Shown here: positions 52,257 to 60,849 of the stretch, one piece after another
Numbering within the stretch: the first letter of the stretch is position 1
How the letters are laid out: every line of letters starts with the position of its first letter
Assembly (NCBI RefSeq): GCF_042665255.1
Contig: NZ_JBHTCD010000017.1
Strand: one strand, 5' to 3'
Length of the DNA: 64,000 nt
Source of the DNA: Insolitispirillum peregrinum
GTDB lineage: Bacteria; Pseudomonadota; Alphaproteobacteria; Rhodospirillales; Rhodospirillaceae
Translations under genes and position numbers: made by a program
Notes under the pieces: generated by a model
Database searches by the model: none
What the model was told of the DNA's origin: nothing
What the model saw: the letters and a program-made list of their open reading frames with translations, nothing else

Positions 52257-54704
52257 ATGATGACAGCGGCGAAGGGGTTTCACCGGGATATGCAGAAAAA
52301 CGGCTTCCTGTTTCTGAAGGCCTTGTTGGGAGCCTTTCTCCCGATCCTGCTTGTGGTGGTGACAGGACCGGTCTGGGCCGGGACACTGGTCTTGCGCGAT
52401 GACCTGCCATCGCTGTCCCTGAACGGAGGCCTGTCCGTTTACGAAGACAAAACCACCACCGCAACGATCGATGATGTGCAAAGAATCTCTCAAAAAGGGG
52501 GTTTTACCGACCTGGCCGCAGGCTATGCCGGCGGGTATCGCACCTCGCATATCTGGCTGCGCTTTACCGTCCAGTCCGAAAGCCGGCAGCCGGACTGGAT
52601 TTTGGCGATGGGATTGCCGTTCCTGAATTATGTGACGCTGTACGTGCCCCGGGGCGACGGGACCTTTCAGGTTTCGCGGCAAGGGGAAATGATTCCGGTG
52701 GAGCAGCGGGATTTGCGTGTTCGGGGACCGGGTTTCCGGATTCATTTGGAACCAGGTGAAGAAAAAACATTTTTCATCGAGGTTCACAGCAAAAGTACAA
52801 TTTCTGTCGATGGTGATATTTGGCAGGAAGGTGAATTCCATGAATTTGAGAAAAAAGATTTAATTATTGTTTCGTCTTTCGCCAGTTTGTCATTTTATGT
52901 TCTTTTGTTTTCTGTTTTAAATTTATTGACAAAAAGAAATCTAATCAATTTTTCATTTTTTTCCCAGATTGTGACAACATTCTATGTTAATCTTTATACG
53001 TCCGGCCTTCTATCCCTGTATGTCTTTCCCGACATGACGTGGCCGATTGCCGTGGTCCCCTTTTTTAATGGCATGCAACTGACCACCAATATCATGCTGG
53101 TGGATTGCCTGCTGCGGTTGCCGCTGCATTGCCCCCGTATCAGCAAGGCGTTCCGGGGATTGGCTGTCCTGGGTTTTGTGATGGGTGTCATCGGTGTCAT
53201 CTGGGGGAACCATGTCACCACTCCGTCGCTCAACATGCTGCTGCTGGTTTTGATCTTTCTGGTGACGGGGCTGGCTTTCTGGTTGGTGATGACCCGTGGT
53301 GAGCAGGGGGCAATCATTTTTCTGGTGGCGTTTGCCATTACTCTGGCCGCTTCCGTTCCCATCCTGATGCGCAATATCGGGTTGCTGCCACCGGGGACCG
53401 TTTTGCCCTATTCGACGCATTTCGTGACCCTGTGCCATGCGATGGTGGTCGGGTTCGGCCTGATCCAGCAGGCGCGCCAGACCGAGCGGGAACGACAGTT
53501 GGTACAGCGCCGGTTGCTGGAGGAATCACAGCGGTCCGAGCGGGATCTGGAAGAGCGTATCGCTCAACGCACCCGTGCTCTGGCCAGTGAGATCCAGGAA
53601 CGGCGTCAGGTCGAAGAGCGCTTGCGGGACAGTGAACGGCAGGTGCGGGCGGTGCTGGATGCGGCCTCGTTTCCGATGATGGTGATGGAACACCGCACGG
53701 CGCGGCCCTTGTTCATCAATGGTCCGGCAGAGGGGGTCTTTTCCGGCGAACTGTCATTGCAGATGTTTTGCGATCATCCCGAGATCGCTGCAACACTGCA
53801 GCAGGACATGATCAGTCAGTTGCCGTTCTTTGACCGTGAAATCCAGTTGGTCCGCAAGGCCGGGGGGGATCGCTGGCTGATGGTTTCGGCGGTGTTCCTG
53901 CGCTATGGCGGGCTGACAGCGGTTCTGTTTTGTCTCAATGACATCTCGCAGCGTAAAGAGCTGGAACACAGCCTGCTCGGGGCCAGAGAGCAGGCTGAAC
54001 ATGCCCTGGAAACCGAACGCCGGGCCCGCCGCGAGCAGCGGAATTTTCTGGCGATGGTCTCGCATGAATTCCGGGTGCCGCTGGCGATTGTGGAAACGGC
54101 CACGCAGGTTCTGGGGCTGACCTTGCCACCGCAAGCCACCGACTGTCAGGGCGAACTGGCCAAGGTGCAGCGGGCGGTGGCCCGGATGACCGACCTGATC
54201 GAAACCTGTCTGGCCGATGACTGGCTGGAAAGTACCTCGATGAGTCTGCGTCTTGAAACGCTGGATCTGGTCTGGCTGGTGCAGGATGTGTGCGAGGAGT
54301 TCGCCATTCTGGTTGACGCTGAACGGATGCGGCTGCATTTGCCCGAGGCTGCCTTGCTGCGGGGGGATGCGACCCTGTTGCGGGTGGTGGTGTCAAATCT
54401 GGTCGACAATGCGCTGAAGTATTCGCCTGCCGAGTTGCCGATTGACGTGCGGATGTCGGTCGGCAGCCAGCGGGTGGTCCTTGAGGTTTGCGATCTTGGC
54501 AAGGGGATTGCGGTTGAAGAGCGCGAACAGATCTTCGACAAGTTTTTCCGCTCGCCGTCGGTTGGCCGGGTGGGCGGGGCCGGACTGGGATTGTATGTGG
54601 TCCGCCGCATCGTAATGCATCATGGCGGAACAATTGCCTGTGTCTCGGGGCCCGCAGGCTGGGGAACGGTGTTCCGGGTGGAACTGCCTTTGGGAACTCC
54701 GTGA
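52257..54704 (+). CDS. 7TM-DISM-type sensor histidine kinase
   Basis: About 815 residues. Signal peptide-like helix, extracellular beta-rich domain (YEDKTTTATIDDVQ, then YRTSHIWLRFTVQSESRQPD), seven hydrophobic helices, a coiled coil, a PAS-like region, then HisKA with FLAMVSHEFRVPLAIV (His intact), N box LVDNALKYSP, G1 DLGKGI and G2 GAGLGLYVV. Start uncertain: ATG at 52257 or 52290. A short stretch near 52775-53000, covering the first helices, is abruptly AT-rich compared with flanking coding DNA. The downstream OmpR-type regulator gene is its probable partner. Confidence 0.85.
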   Translation: MMTAAKGFHRDMQKNGFLFLKALLGAFLPILLVVVTGPVWAGTLVLRDDLPSLSLNGGLSVYEDKTTTATIDDVQRISQKGGFTDLAAGYAGGYRTSHIWLRFTVQSESRQPDWILAMGLPFLNYVTLYVPRGDGTFQVSRQGEMIPVEQRDLRVRGPGFRIHLEPGEEKTFFIEVHSKSTISVDGDIWQEGEFHEFEKKDLIIVSSFASLSFYVLLFSVLNLLTKRNLINFSFFSQIVTTFYVNLYTSGLLSLYVFPDMTWPIAVVPFFNGMQLTTNIMLVDCLLRLPLHCPRISKAFRGLAVLGFVMGVIGVIWGNHVTTPSLNMLLLVLIFLVTGLAFWLVMTRGEQGAIIFLVAFAITLAASVPILMRNIGLLPPGTVLPYSTHFVTLCHAMVVGFGLIQQARQTERERQLVQRRLLEESQRSERDLEERIAQRTRALASEIQERRQVEERLRDSERQVRAVLDAASFPMMVMEHRTARPLFINGPAEGVFSGELSLQMFCDHPEIAATLQQDMISQLPFFDREIQLVRKAGGDRWLMVSAVFLRYGGLTAVLFCLNDISQRKELEHSLLGAREQAEHALETERRARREQRNFLAMVSHEFRVPLAIVETATQVLGLTLPPQATDCQGELAKVQRAVARMTDLIETCLADDWLESTSMSLRLETLDLVWLVQDVCEEFAILVDAERMRLHLPEAALLRGDATLLRVVVSNLVDNALKYSPAELPIDVRMSVGSQRVVLEVCDLGKGIAVEEREQIFDKFFRSPSVGRVGGAGLGLYVVRRIVMHHGGTIACVSGPAGWGTVFRVELPLGTP

Positions 54705-54894
54705 TTTTCATTACTTTTTTCTGGGGATAACCCCTTGCATCCACCGGAAAATGCTCTGGTGGTTTTCTCGATTTCGCTGATATAGTGCAGTCCGGTTTGG
54801 AGATAATCAGCCAGACTTCCGCTTGTCCTGCCGATCATCAGGCAACTGTGTGACGGCGGAACAGGGTCTGGTGGTGGAGCAGGCAGGGGGAAAC

Positions 54895-55692
54895 ATGGCT
54901 CGCATTGTGGTGGTCGAGGATGATGCTGATCTGCGTGATTCTGTCTGCCGCTATCTGACGCTGATCGGACTGGATGCCTGTGGTGCCGCATCGGGACAGG
55001 AACTGTTCGCCTTGCAGGTTGACTGGACCTCGGCGGTGGTGGTGCTGGACGTGAACCTGCCCGACTGTGATGGCTTTACCGTCGCTCGCCGTCTGCGCAG
55101 CCTGTGCCCGACGGTCGGGATCATCATGCTGACCGCCCGCAATCAGGTCGATGACCGGGTGACCGGCCTGACCTCGGGGGCTGACAGCTATCTGGTCAAA
55201 CCGGTCCAGTTGCGTGAATTGCTGGCAGTGATTGAAAGCCTGTCACGGCGATTGAACATCAGCGATGCCGCTGTGCCGGTGACGCCGTTGCCCGCGGCGT
55301 CCCTGCCGGCCTTTGCGGCGGTGGCGCCCCCGGTACCGTCTCCCGTCCGGTCGTCCTTCAAGCCGTCACCGGTGACGCTGGCGGGAAGCCCATGGGTTTT
55401 CGAGGTCTCGTCGTGGTCGCTGTTCACGCCGCAAGGGGCGCAGGTGTCCCTGACCAATGCCGAATTCCGCGTGCTGCGCGTTCTGGTGGCCGATGCAGGC
55501 CATTCCGTCTCGCGCGACCAGATTTCCGAAGCTCTGGGCAAGGCTCCCGGCGAGCAGGAGGACCGCAGCATTGATGCCATCCTGACCCGCCTGCGCCGCA
55601 AGGTCCGCGAAGAAACCGGCCTGCCGCTGCCAGTCAAGGCGGCGCGGACGGTGGGCTATGTGTTTGTGGCCCCGGTCACCGTGCAGGAATAG
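54895..55692 (+). CDS. OmpR/PhoB-family response regulator
   Basis: 265 residues. REC domain with Asp52 (VVVLDVNLPDCDGFT) and SYLVKPVQL lysine; a Pro/Ala-rich linker of about 45 residues (125-170); then a winged-helix DNA-binding domain (VSLTNAEFRVLRVLVADAGH; ARTVGYVFV). The long disordered linker is unusual for the family. AGGGGGAAAC precedes the ATG at 54895. About 190 bases after the sensor kinase, likely its cognate regulator. Confidence 0.9.
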   Translation: MARIVVVEDDADLRDSVCRYLTLIGLDACGAASGQELFALQVDWTSAVVVLDVNLPDCDGFTVARRLRSLCPTVGIIMLTARNQVDDRVTGLTSGADSYLVKPVQLRELLAVIESLSRRLNISDAAVPVTPLPAASLPAFAAVAPPVPSPVRSSFKPSPVTLAGSPWVFEVSSWSLFTPQGAQVSLTNAEFRVLRVLVADAGHSVSRDQISEALGKAPGEQEDRSIDAILTRLRRKVREETGLPLPVKAARTVGYVFVAPVTVQE

Positions 55693-56007
55693 GGCCCTGG
55701 CGGGTTGCGATCCTCTTTTCAGGGGGGGGGGCTGCTTGTGCATCTTTGTGCCTGCTGGGGCGTGAAAGACGCATAACGGTCTGAAATATAATGGTGTTAG
55801 CATTGCAATGTCGCATCGGGAAAAGGGCTGTACCCCTTGTGCTGGTGCTGCGGTGCAGCGTCTACGGGGGGTGGTCGCGCGGTGCGCGACTGTCTATGAT
55901 GCGTCCGGGGTGGCGGGTGGTTCCGTGTCTGTCCTTCACGGACTGGTGCCATGCTTTGCCGTCAGGTGAAGAAGGCCGCACCCTGTTGGCATTCAGGAGA
56001 AAAAGTC
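55693..56007. other. Intergenic region upstream of uspA
   Basis: No gene seen. Contains a run of ten G (55722-55731), a TATAAT at 55787-55792 without a good -35 element, and a perfect 7-bp hairpin GTCGCGC-GGT-GCGCGAC. Probably holds the uspA promoter. Confidence 0.4.
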
Positions 56008-56850
56008 ATGTCTCTCAAGACTATCATGGTTGTCATGGACACCACAGCCGGTGTCGAACAGCGCCTGGACATCGCACTGCAACTGGCGCAGAGCCATGAC
56101 GCCCATCTGACCGGGCTGTGCGTACGGACCACGCCGTATGTGCCGCAGTTCGTGATGGGGCAATTGGGGCCGGAAGTGGCCGAAGCCCAGCGCAAGTGGT
56201 CGATCGAGGCCGCAGAGACCGCGCAGAAGCTGTTTGAAAGCAAGGCGGCGGCTGCCGGGGTGCGCCATGAATGGCGTGCGGTTGACGGCCAGCTGCTGGA
56301 ACAGACCTCCCTGCACGCCAAGTATGCCGATCTGGTGGTGGTCAGCCAGTTTGATCCCGACGGGGAAATGGCCGATGGTCAGGACCAGTTGGTCGATCAT
56401 CTGGTGCTGGATGCCGGTCGTCCGGTGCTGGTGGTGCCTTATTGCGGAACCTTTGCCTCGGTGGGCAAAACGGTGATGGTGGCATGGAATGCCACCCGTG
56501 AGGCGACCCGTGCGGTCAGTGACGCCCTGCCGTTTCTGCAAAAGGCCGATCGGGTCAATGTGGTCGCCGTCAATCCGCATGGTGGCACGGGCCGCAACGG
56601 CCATGGCGAAATTCCGTCGGCTGACATTTGCCTCAGCCTGGCCCGCCATGGTGTGAAGGCTGACGCCCAGAGCATCGAAGCCCACGACATGCAGGTTGGT
56701 GACACCCTGCTGTCCCGGATCACTGACGAAGGCGTTGACCTGCTGGTGATGGGGGCCTATGGCCGGTCGCGTCTGCGTGAGCTGGTGCTGGGCGGGGCCA
56801 CCCGCCATGTGCTGCGCCACATGACCGTTCCGGTGCTGATGAGCCATTAA
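56008..56850 (+). CDS. Tandem-domain universal stress protein (UspA family)
   Basis: 280 residues with two Usp domains. The second carries the ATP-binding pattern GAYGRSRLRELVLGGATRHV; the first lacks an obvious copy. Start at ATG 56008 with AGGAG eight bases upstream. Followed by the triple palindromic cassette and a terminator. Confidence 0.9.
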   Translation: MSLKTIMVVMDTTAGVEQRLDIALQLAQSHDAHLTGLCVRTTPYVPQFVMGQLGPEVAEAQRKWSIEAAETAQKLFESKAAAAGVRHEWRAVDGQLLEQTSLHAKYADLVVVSQFDPDGEMADGQDQLVDHLVLDAGRPVLVVPYCGTFASVGKTVMVAWNATREATRAVSDALPFLQKADRVNVVAVNPHGGTGRNGHGEIPSADICLSLARHGVKADAQSIEAHDMQVGDTLLSRITDEGVDLLVMGAYGRSRLRELVLGGATRHVLRHMTVPVLMSH

Positions 56851-56870
56851 GGCGGGATGTCTCGGCATTC

Positions 56871-57024
56871 GCAAATGCGTCGTCGCAGATGAATTCATCT
56901 GCTCGGGATTTGGGTTTGTGCAGTTCGCAAATACGTCGTCGCAGATGACGTCATCTGCTCGGGATTTGGGTTTGTGTAGTTTGCAAATGCGTCGTCGCAG
57001 ATGAATTCATCTGCTCGGGATTTG
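56871..57024. repeat. Triple tandem palindromic cassette (56-bp period)
   Basis: Copies at 56871-56912, 56927-56968 and 56983-57024, exactly 56 bp apart: a 42-bp palindromic unit plus a 14-bp spacer (GGTTTGTGCAGTTC or a variant). The unit core is an 18-bp perfect palindrome, GCAGATGAATTCATCTGC in copies 1 and 3 and GCAGATGACGTCATCTGC in copy 2. The changed centre remains palindromic. Outer GCAAAT/ATTTG arms enlarge the stem. A diverged single copy lies at 35672-35714. Confidence 0.9.
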
Positions 57025-57043
57025 CTTTTCCCCGTGGTTTCTT

Positions 57044-57080
57044 CATCCCCTGCCGGGAGACCGGTGGGGGATGTTTTTTT
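57044..57080 (+). terminator. Intrinsic terminator after uspA
   Basis: Stem CATCCCC (57044-57050) with GGGGATG (57067-57073), an inner CCGG/CCGG pairing, followed by seven T (57074-57080). Confidence 0.85.
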
Positions 57081-57096
57081 GTATAAACCAGAATAG

Positions 57097-57135
57097 TTTC
57101 ATCGTTCCATCATCGAAGGGTCATTCAAACTTCAT
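57097..57135 (+). promoter_or_regulatory. Candidate Pho box array upstream of phoX
   Basis: Four hexamers TTTCAT (57097), CATCAT (57108), GGTCAT (57119) and CTTCAT (57130), each starting exactly 11 bp after the last. PhoB binds direct repeats of TGTCAT-like hexamers with 11-bp periodicity, so this reads as a double Pho box some 60 bp before the phosphatase start. Confidence 0.65.
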
Positions 57136-57197
57136 CCTGTCCACTTGGTAATCCAGAGTACAACAGGGGCAATATTTAGCTCTGGAACAGGATAAAA

Positions 57198-59144
57198 ATG
57201 ACTATGGAAGACCGTCAGCTGTCCTCGCCGTCGTTTGAAGAGGTTGCCGCCTCTCACCTCAGCCGCCGCGCTGCCCTGAAGGGCATGTTCGTCGCCGCTG
57301 GCTCTGCGGCGCTGGCCGGGGGCGTCTCGCGCTATGCCCTGCTGCCGGGCGAGGCCTTTGCCGCTGCTGCCAAGGCCGAAACCTCGGCTCCGGCGCTCAG
57401 CTTTCAGGAACTGGCCAAGTCGATTACCGAAGACCAGCAGGTGGCTGCAGGCTACAAGGCTCAGGTGGTGGTGTCGTGGGGCGATGCCCTGCACGGCGGG
57501 ATGGATGCCTTTGATCCGCTGCTGCTGACCCCGGCCGAGCAGGAACGCCGGTTCGGCTACAACAACGACTTCATCGGCTTCATGCCGCTGCCGGTCGGTT
57601 CGCAGGCGTCGGACCATGGGCTGCTGTGCGTCAACCACGAATACACCAACACCGAACTGATGTTCAGCGGCCTGAAGGGCGACAGCGCCAAGGACCTGAT
57701 CAGCGAGGATCAGGCGAAGGTCGAAATGGCCGCCCATGGTCACACCATCGTCGAAGTCAAAAAGGGTAAGGATGGTTGGGCGGTGGTGGCTGACAGCCGC
57801 TATAACCGGCGTATTTCCTTCCTGTCCACCGTCTGCGAAGCCACCGGTCCGGCAGCAGGTCATGCCCGCCTGAAGACCAAGGCCGATCCGTCGGGCCGCA
57901 AGATCATCGGCACCCTGAACAACTGCGCGGGCGGGAAAACCCCGTGGGGCACCATCCTGACGGCGGAAGAAAACATCCACCAGTACTTCGCCGGCAACCC
58001 GGAAGGCACCCCGGAAGCCCGCAATCACAAGCGGATGGGCATCGAGAACAAGCCGGAATATGGTTGGGGCCGGTTCTTTGAGCGGATGGATGTCAGCAAG
58101 GAACCGAACGAGCCGAACCGCTTTGGCTGGCTGGTTGAAATTGATCCCTATGATCCGTCCTCGACCCCGAAAAAGCGTACTGCGCTGGGCCGTTTCAAGC
58201 ACGAAGCCGGGACCTGTGTGGTCAACCCGGACGGGCGGGTGACGGTTTACACCGGTGATGATGAACGCTTTGAATACCTCTATCGGTTCGTCACCAAGGG
58301 CAAGTTTGTGCCCAACGACCGCAAGGCCAACATGGGCCTGCTGGACGAAGGCACGCTGTCGGTGGCCCGCTTTGATGCCAACGGCACGGTGAACTGGCTG
58401 CCGCTGATCCATGGCAAGGGCAAGCTGACGGCGGAAAACGGCTTTGCCAGTCAGGCCGATGTGGTGATCGAAGCCCGCCGGGCCTCGGAACTGCTGGGGG
58501 CTACCCCGATGGACCGCCCGGAAGACGTGGAAACCAATCCGGTCAATGGCCGCGTCTACGTGATGCTGACCAACAACACCAAGCGCAAGCCGGAACAGGT
58601 TGATGCCGCCAACCCGCGCGCCAACAATGCCTATGGTCACATTCTGGAACTGACCGCGCCGGGCGGCGAAGGCAAGGCGGCCAATCACACCGCCGATACC
58701 TATCAGTGGGACATCCTGCTGCTGGCTGGCGATCCGTCCAAGCCCGATGTCGGTGCCAGGTACCACCCGGATGTAACCTCCAACGGCTGGCTGGCAGCTC
58801 CCGACAACTGCACTTTTGATAACCACGGTCGTCTGTGGATTGCCACCGATCAGGGCGGGGATCAGGCCAAGCGCGGGGTTCCCGATGGTATCTATGCGAC
58901 GCAGGTCGATGGGGCCCAGCGGGCGCTGACCAAATTCTTCTACGCCGTGCCGCGTGATGCCGAAATGTGCGGGCCGGAATTCACTCCCGATGGCAAGACG
59001 CTGTTCGTGTCGGTACAGCATCCGGGCGAAGGCTCGACCTATGACAAGCCGTCAACCCGCTTCCCGCGCTTCAAGGCCGACATGCCGCCGCTGCCCAGCG
59101 TGGTGGCGATCACCAAAAAGGATGGCGGCGAAATCGGCGGCTAA
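57198..59144 (+). CDS. phoX: PhoX-family alkaline phosphatase (DUF839)
   Basis: 648 residues. The N-terminus has a twin-arginine signal (LSRRAALKGMFVAAGSAALA at about 21-40), so it is exported folded by Tat. The mature region has PhoX landmarks: LLCVNHEYTNTELMF, TILTAEENIHQYF, FGWLVEIDPYDP, RFKHEAGT and DNCTFDNHGRLWIATDQGG. PhoX enzymes are Ca/Fe-dependent periplasmic phosphatases releasing phosphate during starvation. AGGATAAAA precedes the start. A phased set of Pho-box-like hexamers lies upstream. Confidence 0.92.
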   Translation: MTMEDRQLSSPSFEEVAASHLSRRAALKGMFVAAGSAALAGGVSRYALLPGEAFAAAAKAETSAPALSFQELAKSITEDQQVAAGYKAQVVVSWGDALHGGMDAFDPLLLTPAEQERRFGYNNDFIGFMPLPVGSQASDHGLLCVNHEYTNTELMFSGLKGDSAKDLISEDQAKVEMAAHGHTIVEVKKGKDGWAVVADSRYNRRISFLSTVCEATGPAAGHARLKTKADPSGRKIIGTLNNCAGGKTPWGTILTAEENIHQYFAGNPEGTPEARNHKRMGIENKPEYGWGRFFERMDVSKEPNEPNRFGWLVEIDPYDPSSTPKKRTALGRFKHEAGTCVVNPDGRVTVYTGDDERFEYLYRFVTKGKFVPNDRKANMGLLDEGTLSVARFDANGTVNWLPLIHGKGKLTAENGFASQADVVIEARRASELLGATPMDRPEDVETNPVNGRVYVMLTNNTKRKPEQVDAANPRANNAYGHILELTAPGGEGKAANHTADTYQWDILLLAGDPSKPDVGARYHPDVTSNGWLAAPDNCTFDNHGRLWIATDQGGDQAKRGVPDGIYATQVDGAQRALTKFFYAVPRDAEMCGPEFTPDGKTLFVSVQHPGEGSTYDKPSTRFPRFKADMPPLPSVVAITKKDGGEIGG

Positions 59145-59163
59145 CCCTTGACGCAGGCCTGAT

Positions 59164-59198
59164 AAAAGCAGGGCCGGAGTGATCCGGCCCTGCTTTTT
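59164..59198. terminator. Bidirectional terminator
   Basis: Perfect 11-bp stem GCAGGGCCGGA (59168-59178 with 59183-59193), loop GTGA, flanked by AAAA and TTTTT. It serves both phoX and the convergent metallopeptidase-like gene. Confidence 0.9.
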
Positions 59199-59199
59199 G

Positions 59200-60171
59200 T
59201 CATTTCTTTTCGACGGTAAACGTCACACCGTCCGGGTCGGAGGCGGATTTGCCGCCGATATTCTTTCCGGTACCCCCGCTGGGGGCAGCCCCACCCTTGC
59301 TTCCCATCTTGCCGGTGCTGCCGCTGGTATCATCGCGGCTGTCGTTGTCATCATCGCCCTGAGCGAGAATGTCTTCTTCGACCGCATTGCCGAACAGCTC
59401 GATCAGTTCGGCGCAGATGGTGATGCTCTGGCTTTCCGGGTCCCACCAGGCATTCACTTCATCACCGCAGGCGGTAACGGTCATGGTGATCGGCTTGGGC
59501 AGAAATACCCGGCTGTTGAGGTCGGTGACCACCTGATCCAGTGCCCGCGCCTGCTTGACTGCCTGTGTCCAGCGCTGGCCGCGCACCTGCGGGTCCCATG
59601 CCAGATTAAAGGCGTTCGATGCGCCGCCTTTGGGCTGATAGGGGGCCAACAGGCGTTGCCATGACTGGGTGGCCCGTTTGTATTCGTCGGGGCAACTGCT
59701 CAGGCGGTCTTCGGTCAGGCCGATTGCCTCGGCATACTCGGCAAAGCCATCCGGGTCCGAGCCATACAGCAGGCAGGCCAGCTGGTAATACCGCTGGGCA
59801 TCAAGGCCATGCTCGTCCATGTAGTCTTCTTCGCCGGGGCTTTCCCCTGCCAGCCCATCGACCAGGGCAAAGCCGTCAATGGCGTCCATGATCTTTTGGT
59901 CGCGGGTATCATCGCCCCCTTCGGCCGGGATCATGATCGAGGCTGCCAGCATGTCGGCGGCGTCTTCCTCGCGCCCGATCACCGGCAGATTGAGAGTGGC
60001 AATCAGGGCATGGGCCGCTTCGTGGTAGGCAAAGAACGCGGCATTGGCAGCAGTAAAGTTGATGGCTTCCTGCTGCTGGTCAGAGGTCAGGGCCACAGCC
60101 GGGGCGGATGGCGCGACAAGAAACGGGGCCATCAGCAGGGCAGAGGCGAGGCTAACAAGCGGGCGGCGCAT
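59200..60171 (-). CDS. Exported DUF4344-type putative metallopeptidase
   Basis: 323 residues. Signal peptide (MRRPLVSLASALLMAPFLVA) and HEXXH site YHEAAHALIATL (HEAAH at 50-54) followed by GREEDAADML (67-76), likely the third ligand. Resembles the DUF4344 group of predicted zinc metallopeptidases. The C-terminus (about 285-315) is low-complexity, rich in Asp, Gly and Ser (DDDNDSRDDTSG). AAGGAG precedes ATG 60171; a longer frame upstream crosses the chaC gene and is not coding. Substrate unknown. Confidence 0.8.
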   Translation of the reverse strand: MRRPLVSLASALLMAPFLVAPSAPAVALTSDQQQEAINFTAANAAFFAYHEAAHALIATLNLPVIGREEDAADMLAASIMIPAEGGDDTRDQKIMDAIDGFALVDGLAGESPGEEDYMDEHGLDAQRYYQLACLLYGSDPDGFAEYAEAIGLTEDRLSSCPDEYKRATQSWQRLLAPYQPKGGASNAFNLAWDPQVRGQRWTQAVKQARALDQVVTDLNSRVFLPKPITMTVTACGDEVNAWWDPESQSITICAELIELFGNAVEEDILAQGDDDNDSRDDTSGSTGKMGSKGGAAPSGGTGKNIGGKSASDPDGVTFTVEKK

Positions 60172-60279
60172 GGTGATGCACTCCTTGGCGGCGATATGCT
60201 CAGTTATGACGAAGCCCTCGCCCCTTGGCAAGACACACCCCTTGGCAAGACGGGGACTTTTCTGCCACTGTGCAGCATC

Positions 60280-60849
60280 ATGACCGTTCCGCTGTCTTTC
60301 CCCGAATACTGGGTTTTTGGCTATGGATCCCTGATGTGGAATCCCGGCTTTGAGCACCAGGAAGCCATAGCCGCCGAAATCGACGGCTATCACCGCAGCT
60401 TTTGTATCTACTCCCACCATTATCGCGGCACCAAGAGCCGTCCGGGGTTGGTGTTGGGTCTCAGTCCGGGGGGCAGTTGTACCGGAGTGGCCTTTCGGGT
60501 CGCCGCCGCCCGCTGGCCCGAGGTGCTGGAGTATCTGCGCGAGCGGGAATTGCTGGCCTATGCCTACCGCGAGGCTTACTTGCCGGTCCGTTTGCGCGAT
60601 GGCCGCACCCGCGAGTCGTTCGTGGTGGTGGCCGATCCGACCCACCGCTCCTATGCCGGGGAGCTGCCGACCCCGCAGGCGGCATCCATCATCATGGAAG
60701 CCTGCGGCCATGCCGGGCTGAACCGTGATTACCTGATCAACACCGTTCGTCAGCTTGTGCAGCACGGTTTCCGCGATGCGCCGCTGCACGAGCTGTTGAA
60801 AGAGGTCGAGCGCCAGACCGGCGAACTGGATGCCGGGATGGGGATCTGA
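60280..60849 (+). CDS. chaC: Glutathione-specific gamma-glutamylcyclotransferase (ChaC family)
   Basis: 189 residues. VFGYGSLMWNPGF is the hallmark glycine-rich substrate loop of the fold; LRERELLAYAYREAYLPV contains the conserved glutamate region and RDYLINTVRQL the C-terminal helix. Converts gamma-glutamyl peptides (glutathione in the family) to 5-oxoproline. The start is uncertain: no Shine-Dalgarno at ATG 60280, and an in-frame ATG at 60196 is possible. Divergent from the DUF4344-type gene. Confidence 0.87.
   Translation: MTVPLSFPEYWVFGYGSLMWNPGFEHQEAIAAEIDGYHRSFCIYSHHYRGTKSRPGLVLGLSPGGSCTGVAFRVAAARWPEVLEYLRERELLAYAYREAYLPVRLRDGRTRESFVVVADPTHRSYAGELPTPQAASIIMEACGHAGLNRDYLINTVRQLVQHGFRDAPLHELLKEVERQTGELDAGMGI

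Noticed and set aside
55764..55792. Sigma70 promoter around TATAAT upstream of uspA
   Set aside because: No -35-like hexamer at the proper distance and no supporting context, so it is not listed as a separate feature.
56871..57024. Possible CRISPR array
   Set aside because: Repeats are palindromic 42-bp units with near-identical 14-bp spacers, only three copies, and no cas genes.
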